Positions 1 to 7,765 of a stretch of DNA of 64,000 nt are shown here, one piece after another. Position numbers and translations under genes: made by a program. Location: positions 60,186 through 124,185 of the forward strand of contig CANQGM010000006.1 in assembly GCA_947623205.1 (NCBI GenBank), written 5' to 3'. The notes beneath the pieces were generated by a model. It had not been told where the DNA came from. It worked only from the letters and a program-made list of their open reading frames with translations, and searched no databases. Origin of the DNA: an uncultured Clostridia bacterium (lineage in GTDB: Bacteria > Bacillota > Clostridia > Oscillospirales > Acutalibacteraceae). Position 1 is the first letter of the stretch, and each line of letters starts with the position of its first letter.

Positions 1-873
1 CGCCCAGATATAAATTTATCTTCGGCAATCAGAATCAAGGATTCACGTCATCCCGTGGTAGAAGTGCTTTTAAATGACGCGCCGTTTGTACCTAATGATG
101 TAAATCTTGACAGCAATTCCGACCGAGTCGCAATAATTACAGGACCGAATATGGCCGGTAAATCAACGTATATGCGCCAAATCGCATTAATTGTCCTTAT
201 GGCCCAAATAGGCAGTTTTGTTCCTGCTTCGTCGGCTGAAATAGGAATTGTTGACAGTATTTTTACCCGTGTGGGCGCGTCTGACGACCTTGCCTCAGGT
301 CAGTCAACATTTATGGTTGAAATGAGCGAAGTTGCTAATATTGTAAAAAACGCAACGTCAAAAAGCCTTTTGATTCTTGATGAGATCGGAAGAGGCACAT
401 CAACATTCGACGGTATGAGCATTGCAAGAGCAGTTCTTGAATTTTGTGCAGACAAGAAAAAACTCGGTGCAAAAACTCTTTTTGCAACACATTATCATGA
501 GCTTACAGTTATGGAAGAATTGCTTGAAGGCGTTAAAAATTACAGCATTGCGGTAAAAAAACGCGGCGATGATATTACTTTTTTGCGCCGCATTATTCCG
601 GGAGGAGCCGACGACAGCTATGGTATAGAGGTAGCGAAGCTTGCCGGTATTCCGCAGTCAATTATAAGCAGAGCAAAGGAAATTCTTCATGCTCTTGAAA
701 GCGGAGAAAGCGATGTTGTTGTAAAAACAAATAAAGCAGATGATGATATGCAGTTATCGCTTATTAATACCTCGGACAGCGCGGTATGTGAAAAACTGAA
801 AAATACGGATGTAAACACTTTAACGCCCATTGAAGCTATGAATTTGCTTTATGAGCTTAAAGAAATGATATAA
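1..873 (+). CDS. mutS: DNA mismatch repair ATPase MutS (3' part only)
   Basis: MutS recognises mismatched bases and recruits MutL. The reading frame is open from base 1, so the gene begins before the window; about 290 C-terminal residues of a protein usually 850-900 long are present. The Walker A motif GPNMAGKST, the conserved STFMVEM segment, the Walker B motif LLILDEIGRGTS and the following FATHYHEL are all present. These form the ABC-type ATPase domain V, followed by the C-terminal helix-turn-helix dimerisation segment. It is followed 41 nt later by mutL, the usual Firmicutes pairing. No damage is visible in the part seen. Confidence 0.97.
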   Translation, partial: RPDINLSSAIRIKDSRHPVVEVLLNDAPFVPNDVNLDSNSDRVAIITGPNMAGKSTYMRQIALIVLMAQIGSFVPASSAEIGIVDSIFTRVGASDDLASGQSTFMVEMSEVANIVKNATSKSLLILDEIGRGTSTFDGMSIARAVLEFCADKKKLGAKTLFATHYHELTVMEELLEGVKNYSIAVKKRGDDITFLRRIIPGGADDSYGIEVAKLAGIPQSIISRAKEILHALESGESDVVVKTNKADDDMQLSLINTSDSAVCEKLKNTDVNTLTPIEAMNLLYELKEMI

Positions 874-914
874 TAAAAACCTGTATTTAATTTTTATGCA
901 AAGGCGGTGACACT

Positions 915-2888
915 ATGGGTGTAATTAATGTTTTGGATAAACATGTTTGCGAGCTTATAGCTGCCGGAGAAGTAGTTGAACGCCCTGCGTCCGTAATTAA
1001 GGAACTTGTTGAAAATTCAATTGACGCAGGAGCAAAAAACATTACTGTTGAAATAAAAAACGGCGGCACCACATTTATGCGTGTCACCGATGACGGCTGC
1101 GGAATTTATAGGGACGATATAAAAGTTGCTTTTCTGCGCCACGCAACAAGCAAAGTTAAACTTGAGACTGACCTTGACCGCATATCAACGCTCGGATTCA
1201 GAGGTGAAGCGCTTGCTTCCATATGCGCTGTGTCAAAATTGCAGCTTATTACTCGCAGTCAAAACGAAGAAATCGGAACTTCCTATGAAATTGACGGCGG
1301 TGAAGAAGTAAGCTTTAATGACGCAGGCTGTCCTGTGGGTACCACTTTTGTTATAAGAGATTTATTTTATAATATTCCTGCAAGAGCAAAGTTTTTAAAA
1401 AAGGATGTTTCTGAGGGAAACGCTGTTTCAAACATTATTGACAAAACAGCGCTTTCTCATCCCGAGGTTGCTTTTACATATATAAAAGACGGAAAGCAAG
1501 TTTTAAAAACATTTGGAGACGGAAAATTGCTTTCTGCAATTTATTCGGTTTTCGGCAAGGATTTTTCAGACGGATTGATTGCCGTTGATTATCAGCTTGA
1601 TACAATCTCGGTTAAGGGTTATGTTTCAAAGCCTGAAAATTCACGTCCTAACAGAAATATGCAGAATTTTTTTATAAACGGACGTTATGTAAAAACCCGA
1701 ACAGCAATGGCGGCCGTAGAAGAGGCTTTTAAAGGCTCTATAATGGCAGGGAAGTTTCCTTCCTGTGTTCTTCAGATTGACCTGCCGTACGAAATGATTG
1801 ATGTAAACGTTCATCCTGCAAAAATAGAAGTTCGTTTTATAAATGAACGTCCGGTGTTTGATACGGTGTACCATGCAATTAAATCTGCGTTAATGAAAAA
1901 TGACGGCAGAAAAAAAGCAGTTTTTAAAAATGATTCCGCGTTTAATGATTTAAAAGGGTTTAATCCGTTTCAAAACGCTCCTGCAATTTTAAATAAACCG
2001 GCAGAAAATAATAAAAGCTTTGTTAAGGAGCAGTCCGACACCGAAAAGAAAAAAAACGAAGATTATTACAATCCTTTTGATAATGTACAATTTAATGCGG
2101 AAAAAACGGTTAAAAAGTATGAATCCGCATCCGGGAACATTAACAACACTAAAGTAGCAGATAAAGTAAATCCTTTTGACATTTTTTCAGAACAGGCAAT
2201 AAAAAAGGCCGCAAAAGAAAAAGAACATAAAAAATTTGTTGTTAACGAACCTTTTATAAATAAAGAAAAAGCAACAGGCATACCTAAAAGCGAACCGATG
2301 CTTATAAAAGAAAACGGTGCAGATATTATTTATATCGGCGAGGTATTTAACACATATATAATTGCCGAAAAGAATAAAAAAGAAATACTGTTTATTGATA
2401 AGCATGCCGCTCACGAGCGTATGATTTATGAAAAGCTAAAAACTGAGAACGCGGCGTCATTTTCTCAAATGCTGCTTCAGCCTGTTACCGTCACTTTAGG
2501 AAAGAGCGAATACGACGCCGCAATAAACAATATTGATATGTTCAAAAAATGTGCTTTTGAAATTGAAGATTTCGGAAACGGCACCATACTTGTGCGCAGT
2601 GCTCCGCAGTACCTTGACGCGGCTGACATTTCCGAATGTGTCGCAGAGATGTCCGAATATATTTCAAACGGTAAAAATGAAATTTTTGCTGAAAAAATGG
2701 ACTGGTTTTACCATAATGTAGCATGCCGTTCCGCAATTAAAGCCGGCAACACAAGCACGCCGCAGGAACTGATTGATATAGTCAAAAAGCTTGAGGAAAA
2801 CCCTCAGTTAAAATATTGCCCCCACGGCAGACCTATTTGTATTGTAATGACAAAACATGAAATTGAAAAACAATTCGGCAGGGTGTGA
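915..2888 (+). CDS. mutL: DNA mismatch repair protein MutL
   Basis: MutL couples mismatch recognition by MutS to strand incision. The 657-residue protein starts at ATG after the SD-like AAAGGCGGTGA. The N-terminal GHKL ATPase motifs are ELVENSIDAGA (residues 30-40), DDGCGI (59-64) and GFRGEAL (94-100). A poorly conserved, lysine- and asparagine-rich linker spans about 330-470. The C-terminal domain carries DKHAAHERMIYE from about residue 495, the metal-binding endonuclease motif DQHA(X)2E(X)4E with K in place of Q. It also carries CPHGRP near 635, so this is the nicking type of MutL found in organisms without MutH. It lies between mutS and miaA. Confidence 0.97.
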   Translation: MGVINVLDKHVCELIAAGEVVERPASVIKELVENSIDAGAKNITVEIKNGGTTFMRVTDDGCGIYRDDIKVAFLRHATSKVKLETDLDRISTLGFRGEALASICAVSKLQLITRSQNEEIGTSYEIDGGEEVSFNDAGCPVGTTFVIRDLFYNIPARAKFLKKDVSEGNAVSNIIDKTALSHPEVAFTYIKDGKQVLKTFGDGKLLSAIYSVFGKDFSDGLIAVDYQLDTISVKGYVSKPENSRPNRNMQNFFINGRYVKTRTAMAAVEEAFKGSIMAGKFPSCVLQIDLPYEMIDVNVHPAKIEVRFINERPVFDTVYHAIKSALMKNDGRKKAVFKNDSAFNDLKGFNPFQNAPAILNKPAENNKSFVKEQSDTEKKKNEDYYNPFDNVQFNAEKTVKKYESASGNINNTKVADKVNPFDIFSEQAIKKAAKEKEHKKFVVNEPFINKEKATGIPKSEPMLIKENGADIIYIGEVFNTYIIAEKNKKEILFIDKHAAHERMIYEKLKTENAASFSQMLLQPVTVTLGKSEYDAAINNIDMFKKCAFEIEDFGNGTILVRSAPQYLDAADISECVAEMSEYISNGKNEIFAEKMDWFYHNVACRSAIKAGNTSTPQELIDIVKKLEENPQLKYCPHGRPICIVMTKHEIEKQFGRV

Positions 2889-2892
2889 TTTT

Positions 2893-3834
2893 TTGGAAGA
2901 TTCTATAAAAATTATCTCTGTTGTAGGACCTACCGCTTCGGGAAAAACAAAACTTTCAGTAGAACTTGCAAAAAGGTTTGACGGAGAAATAATTTCTGCT
3001 GATTCCATGCAGATCTATCAGGGTATGCAGATAGCAACTGCAAAGCCCAAGCCGGATGAAATGTGCGGCATACCGCACCATCTTATGGGCTTTCTGCCCG
3101 TAACTCAGACATATTCGGTTGCAATGTTTGTAAGAGACGCCTCTGCGTGTATAAAAGATATTTCGGCACGCAATAAATTGCCCTTTCTTGTAGGGGGTAC
3201 GGGTTTATATGTTGATTCACTGCTTAATAATATTAATTTCAGCGATGAATGCCGCAATGAAAAAATCAGCGATGAACTCAAAGAAATTTATAAAAACAAG
3301 GGTATTGATACATTGCTTGAAATGCTTGCAGAGTTTGATCCCGAATCTGCCGACAGGCTCAGAGAACAGCGTAATCCCAAGCGCATTATAAGAGCTGTTG
3401 AGTTTTATAAAACTACCGGTATTACAATTACTGAGCAAAATAGAAAATCAAAACTTGTAAAAAGTCCCTATATGCCTATAAAAATCGGTCTTAATTGTTA
3501 TGACAGACAAAAATTATATAACCGTATCAATCAGCGGGTTGATTTAATGATTGAAAACGGTTTGCTTAAAGAGGCCGAAAGCGTTCTTTGCTCCGATCTT
3601 AGTTATACTTCGGTCAAGGCGATTGGCTATAAAGAATTGGAGCCGTATTTTAACGGTAAAAAAAGTCTTGATGAATGTATAGAAAATTTAAAGCGGCAAA
3701 CACGCAGATATGCAAAGCGCCAGTTGACATGGTTTAAACGCGACGCTGAAATACAATGGCTTTATATTGATGAATATAATTCGTTTTCAGAATTATTAAA
3801 TGACGCAGTTTCTGTAATTGAAAGAGGATTGTAA
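2893..3834 (+). CDS. miaA: tRNA dimethylallyltransferase MiaA
   Basis: MiaA transfers a dimethylallyl group to A37 of tRNAs reading UNN codons. The P-loop GPTASGKT lies at residues 12-19, followed by the substrate motif DSMQIYQGMQIATAKP; the length (313 residues) is normal. I chose the TTG at 2893, 4 nt after the mutL stop, because AGGGTG lies 7 nt upstream. The in-frame ATG at 2857 would overlap mutL by 32 nt and has no SD. The next gene begins 3 nt after the stop, so mutL, miaA and the following gene are probably co-transcribed. Confidence 0.95.
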   Translation: MEDSIKIISVVGPTASGKTKLSVELAKRFDGEIISADSMQIYQGMQIATAKPKPDEMCGIPHHLMGFLPVTQTYSVAMFVRDASACIKDISARNKLPFLVGGTGLYVDSLLNNINFSDECRNEKISDELKEIYKNKGIDTLLEMLAEFDPESADRLREQRNPKRIIRAVEFYKTTGITITEQNRKSKLVKSPYMPIKIGLNCYDRQKLYNRINQRVDLMIENGLLKEAESVLCSDLSYTSVKAIGYKELEPYFNGKKSLDECIENLKRQTRRYAKRQLTWFKRDAEIQWLYIDEYNSFSELLNDAVSVIERGL

Positions 3835-3837
3835 TAA

Positions 3838-5121
3838 ATGGACAAATTGTTGTTTAAAAGAATACTTATCGCGGCAATTTCAATACTTGCCGCGGTTTAC
3901 GTTGCCTATTTGCTTATCAGCACTAATTTTAAAATATATCCTACTGAAAATGCAGTTGAAACAACGGTTACCGATAAAATATATTCAAATGCTTTCATTA
4001 TAAGGGATGAAACATATATTTACAACAATACATCCAAAGTATTGTCTTATGTCGTAAATGATGGAGATGAAGTTGGAATTAAGGGAGAAATAGCTAAAGT
4101 TTATGACAGCGAAGACGACGCTGCGGCGCAGACTAAGGCTGACGCGCTTGAAAAAAAATTGGCTGACTTGCAAAATCTTCAAAAAACACATTCTTCAAGC
4201 GGAGTAGGTATTGAAACAATCAACTCTGAAATTAACAATAATATTATTTCTTTTCTCGGCAATCTTAACGAGGGCAATATTATTTCTTTGGAAAACGATA
4301 CAAATAACCTGCTTTATTCAATTAACCAAAGTCAGGCTTATACAGGCAAAATATCGAATTTTAATTCTGAAATTTCAGAAATTCAGGCGCAGATCAATAA
4401 TCTGCGGGGTTCATCGGACAAAAGCACGGGAGTAATAACTACCGACAAAGCAGGATATTTTTCCGCACATTGCGACGGTTATGAAAATCTGTTTAAATAC
4501 AAAGATATAGACAAGTTAAAATTATCTGATTTAAACAAAATCAAAAAAACTGAAGTTTCCGCTAATGTCGCAGGAAAGGTTATAAGCAGCTTAAACTGGT
4601 ATGTTGCATGCAAAATTTCTGCCGACGAAGCAATAAATCTGTCGCTTTGGAACGGCGGCGTAACAATGCTTTTCTCAGACGCCTTGACCGATTATGTTCC
4701 TGCTGAAATTTACAAAATTCAGCAGGATTCAAATAAAAGCGACGCATTGCTTATTTTAAAGTGCAGCTATATGAATGAAGCTCTGGCGGATATCAGACAG
4801 GAGCCAATAGAAATAGGACTTGGTACTTATAAGGGACTGAGAGTCAGCAAAAAAGCAATTCATGATGATTATATTGAGAAAATATCATACGATAATAACG
4901 GAAACCAATCGGTTGAAAAAAAGAAGGTGCAGGGAGTATATGTGTTGTATGGCAGTGAGGTTCAGTTTAAAGAAATATCAATAATTTATTCCGGAAATGA
5001 TTATGTACTGTGTGATGAATCACCCGACAGCGATATTTTATTTAACGGCGAAACCATTTCTATGTATGATCAGATAATTTTAGAAGGAGATGACTTGTAT
5101 GACGGCAAGGTCATTGAGTGA
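3838..5121 (+). CDS. HlyD-like membrane-anchored coiled-coil protein
   Basis: A 427-residue protein with one N-terminal membrane helix (about residues 9-28), a short beta-rich stretch, an alpha-helical coiled-coil-like region (about 85-200), then a second beta-rich part. This is the layout of HlyD-family periplasmic adaptor subunits, here facing the outside of a Gram-positive cell. No exporter gene is adjacent, so a transport role cannot be assumed. It sits 3 nt after miaA and overlaps yggS, just upstream of the division genes sepF and divIVA, which suggests a cell-envelope role. The family call rests on architecture rather than a diagnostic motif. Confidence 0.7.
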   Translation: MDKLLFKRILIAAISILAAVYVAYLLISTNFKIYPTENAVETTVTDKIYSNAFIIRDETYIYNNTSKVLSYVVNDGDEVGIKGEIAKVYDSEDDAAAQTKADALEKKLADLQNLQKTHSSSGVGIETINSEINNNIISFLGNLNEGNIISLENDTNNLLYSINQSQAYTGKISNFNSEISEIQAQINNLRGSSDKSTGVITTDKAGYFSAHCDGYENLFKYKDIDKLKLSDLNKIKKTEVSANVAGKVISSLNWYVACKISADEAINLSLWNGGVTMLFSDALTDYVPAEIYKIQQDSNKSDALLILKCSYMNEALADIRQEPIEIGLGTYKGLRVSKKAIHDDYIEKISYDNNGNQSVEKKKVQGVYVLYGSEVQFKEISIIYSGNDYVLCDESPDSDILFNGETISMYDQIILEGDDLYDGKVIE

Positions 5122-5812
5122 TGTAGAATACAATTATAAATTAATTAATGAGCGCATTGCGGAAGCGGCTCAAAAGGTTGGTAAAAAAAGAGAAGATATA
5201 ACATTTCTTGCAGCAACAAAAACAGTTGAACCTGAAATTATTAATTACGCAATTTCACTCGGACTTGACCATATAGGTGAAAACAAGGTACAGGAGCTTA
5301 TTTCAAAGTATGATAAATATGATTTACAAAGCTGTTCTTTACAGTTTATAGGTCATCTGCAAACAAATAAAGTTAGGCAGATTGTAGATAAAGTAGATTT
5401 GATTCAATCCGTAGACTCTTTTAAACTTGCGAGTGAAATATCAAAACAATCGTTAAAACATAATAAAAAAACTGATATTCTTATAGAAGTAAACATAGGA
5501 CGGGAAGAAAACAAGTCAGGCGTTTTGCCTGAACAGCTTGACGAACTTTTAGGTCAGACTGCTGAACTTGAAGGCGTTTATGTTAAAGGTTTAATGGCAA
5601 TTCCGCCTATTTGTGAGAATAAACATAAAATTTCTGTTTTTTTTAATAATATGAATAAGATATTTATTGACATTTCGCAAAAAAAATTAGATAATATAAA
5701 TATGACTATTCTTTCAATGGGTATGTCTGCCGATTATTATGAAGCTATATTGGAAGGCGCCAATATGATAAGAGTCGGTTCATCACTTTTCGGTGCACGA
5801 AATTACACATAA
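5099..5812 (+). CDS. yggS: PLP homeostasis protein, YggS/PROSC family
   Basis: YggS-type proteins are single-domain PLP-binding TIM barrels that buffer pyridoxal phosphate and affect amino-acid balance; no catalytic reaction is established. The PLP-binding lysine lies in FLAATKTV (K41). HIGENKVQEL, FIGHLQTNK and the C-terminal LSMGMSADYYEAI...MIRVGSSLFGAR are the family signatures. The start is the ATG at 5099, with AGAAGGAG 9 nt upstream; an ATG at 5090 directly abuts that SD and is unlikely to be used. It overlaps the preceding gene by 23 nt and precedes sepF, as in many Firmicutes division clusters. Confidence 0.93.
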   Translation: MTARSLSDVEYNYKLINERIAEAAQKVGKKREDITFLAATKTVEPEIINYAISLGLDHIGENKVQELISKYDKYDLQSCSLQFIGHLQTNKVRQIVDKVDLIQSVDSFKLASEISKQSLKHNKKTDILIEVNIGREENKSGVLPEQLDELLGQTAELEGVYVKGLMAIPPICENKHKISVFFNNMNKIFIDISQKKLDNINMTILSMGMSADYYEAILEGANMIRVGSSLFGARNYT

Positions 5813-5829
5813 TTTAGGAGGAAATATAA

Positions 5830-6294
5830 ATGGCAGGATTTGTAGATAAGTTTAGACGTATGTGGGACGCTCCCGATGATGAATATGAGTATGACGAATA
5901 CGGATATGCTGAAGACGATATGGATGATGATTATGAAGATGAGCCCGTTAGGGAAAAGGACAGAGAGAGAGAACTCGGCGGCAGAAATAAAGTTGTAAAC
6001 ATTAATGCCACCGCAAAGCTTCAGGTCGCTATTTTTAAGCCGGAGCGTTTTGGGGAAGAGACCCGAACAATTGCCGACGAGCTTATAAAGACTCATACAG
6101 TTGTTTTGAATCTTGAAGATACCAATAAAGATATGGCAAGAAGAATAATTGATTTTCTCAGTGGTGTTGCTTATGCCAACCGCGGAAAAATTAAAAGAGT
6201 TGCTACCAATACGTATATAATTATTCCGAGTAATGTTGACCTCACAGGTGATGATTTACTTGACGAATTAGAGAACAGCGGTGTGTACTTCTGA
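5830..6294 (+). CDS. sepF: Cell division protein SepF
   Basis: SepF binds FtsZ and tethers it to the membrane. The 154-residue protein has the family layout. An amphipathic N-terminal segment (MAGFVDKFRRMWDA) is followed by a very acidic, tyrosine-rich linker (about residues 15-45). The conserved globular domain (about 60-150) contains ARRIIDFLSGVAYA, NTYIIIPSNVDL and a C-terminal ENSGVYF. A clear SD, TAGGAGG, precedes the ATG. It lies between yggS and ylmH. Confidence 0.96.
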   Translation: MAGFVDKFRRMWDAPDDEYEYDEYGYAEDDMDDDYEDEPVREKDRERELGGRNKVVNINATAKLQVAIFKPERFGEETRTIADELIKTHTVVLNLEDTNKDMARRIIDFLSGVAYANRGKIKRVATNTYIIIPSNVDLTGDDLLDELENSGVYF

Positions 6295-7030
6295 TAACGA
6301 CGTGCTTTTTCGCTCAAAAATAGATGATGCAATCCGCCTTTGTGCAACAAGGCAAAAACCTTATTATTTTCCCTTTATGAGTGAACGCAAGCAAAATGTT
6401 GCCGCTGAATATCTAAAAACAATTTGCTGTGAAAACTATTTGTTTTTCGGCGGCTGCGGCAGCAGCGAAAGAAAAATGCTTGGTATTTTTTATAAAAATC
6501 CTGATACATCAGATTTTCCGATTTCTGCAATTGAATTTAGCTTCAGATCAAGCGATAAGCTTACGCACAGAGATTTTCTCGGAGCATTGATGTCGCTTGG
6601 AATCGAACGTGAAACGGTGGGCGACATTCTTGTTGAAAATAGCAGGTGCGTTGTGTTTGTAAAATCAGAGTTAAAGGATTACATAACTTCACAGTTGTTT
6701 AAGATCGGTAATGTGGGCGTAAAAATAAAAGACGCAGATTTGTCGAATTTGCCTCAGGGCAGGGGTAGAGAAGAAAAGTTTTATACGGTCGCATCACTGC
6801 GTCTTGATAATATAGTTGCAGCTGTCACCAATTATTCTCGCCAAAAAACAAGAGAGCTTATACTATCGGGCAGAGTCTGCGTAAACTATGCAGAAATGCA
6901 GAATGTAAGCCATAACTTAAAGGCAAATGATATTTTTACAATACGAGGTAAGGGTAAATTTATTTTAAACGGGGTTCTTGGAAATACAAAAAAAGACCGT
7001 CTTAAAATTTCGGTATTTTATTTTAGATAA
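6281..7030 (+). CDS. ylmH: S4-domain RNA-binding protein YlmH
   Basis: A 249-residue YlmH-type protein: an N-terminal YlmH domain with the FPFMSERKQ segment and a C-terminal S4 RNA-binding domain (about residues 170-240, ending in a GKGKF loop). The family has been linked to ribosome quality control and lies in the sepF-divIVA division cluster of Gram-positives. The GTG at 6281 overlaps sepF by 14 nt. It has only a weak SD, and a second in-frame GTG at 6302 cannot be excluded. Confidence 0.9.
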   Translation: MCTSDNDVLFRSKIDDAIRLCATRQKPYYFPFMSERKQNVAAEYLKTICCENYLFFGGCGSSERKMLGIFYKNPDTSDFPISAIEFSFRSSDKLTHRDFLGALMSLGIERETVGDILVENSRCVVFVKSELKDYITSQLFKIGNVGVKIKDADLSNLPQGRGREEKFYTVASLRLDNIVAAVTNYSRQKTRELILSGRVCVNYAEMQNVSHNLKANDIFTIRGKGKFILNGVLGNTKKDRLKISVFYFR

Positions 7031-7043
7031 GGAGTGTCGCAAA

Positions 7044-7727
7044 ATGATTACAATTGATGAAATTAAAAATGTCAGTTTCAGAAAGGCCGGTATGAGCGGA
7101 GGCTATCGTGCTGAAGATGTAGACGCGTTTATTGAAGAAGTTATTTCTTCATTTGAACAGCTCAGAAAAGAAAAAACAAATCTTGTGCATAAAATTGATG
7201 TACTTGCAACAAGAGTTGAGCAGTATCGTGCAGATGAAGAAACTGTAAGAAATGCCCTTTTGTCCTCGCAAAAGGTTTCTGACGCCTGCATAAAAGAGGC
7301 AAAGGATAAAGCGGCTAAAATTATTCGAGATGCCGAGACTAAGGCACAAGCTTTGCTTGTTGACGCGAATAAAATGACTGCCGTTGAAAAAGAAAATTAC
7401 TTACAGCTTCAGTCAGACGCAGTAGCTTTAAGAGGTAAACTTATTGAGCTATATAAACAGCACATTCAATCTATTGGCAATCTTCCGACTTCTGCCGATC
7501 TTGAAACTACTAAAAAGACTCTTGATGAAAAATATCCTACAAATGTATCTGAAGTATCTCAGGATTCAGAGACTGCACAGACACAAAAAGAGGACGATGT
7601 TGACGACACTTTTGAAAAAAACAATGCTGCTGATACGGCTAAAGAGACATCGAACTTTGAGCAAAAACATACTGAAAAATTTGCTCACCTTAAATTTGGA
7701 GACAATTATGATGTATCCGCTGAATAA
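7044..7727 (+). CDS. divIVA: DivIVA-family cell-pole/septum protein
   Basis: DivIVA proteins recognise curved membrane at poles and septa. The N-terminal lipid-binding domain (MITIDEIKNVSFRKAGMSGGY...VDAFIEEV) is followed by a long coiled coil (about residues 30-150) and an acidic, disordered tail. The ATG at 7044 is chosen because AAGGAG lies just upstream; an upstream in-frame extension to 6978 would overlap ylmH and has no SD. The 227-residue length is normal. Confidence 0.94.
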   Translation: MITIDEIKNVSFRKAGMSGGYRAEDVDAFIEEVISSFEQLRKEKTNLVHKIDVLATRVEQYRADEETVRNALLSSQKVSDACIKEAKDKAAKIIRDAETKAQALLVDANKMTAVEKENYLQLQSDAVALRGKLIELYKQHIQSIGNLPTSADLETTKKTLDEKYPTNVSEVSQDSETAQTQKEDDVDDTFEKNNAADTAKETSNFEQKHTEKFAHLKFGDNYDVSAE

Positions 7728-7765
7728 TTGAACATATTATATAAATATTGGAGAGGTTAAATAAA

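Noticed and set aside
7728..7765. T-box riboswitch before ileS
   Set aside because: The gap is only 38 nt and holds just an SD; there is no room for a T-box.
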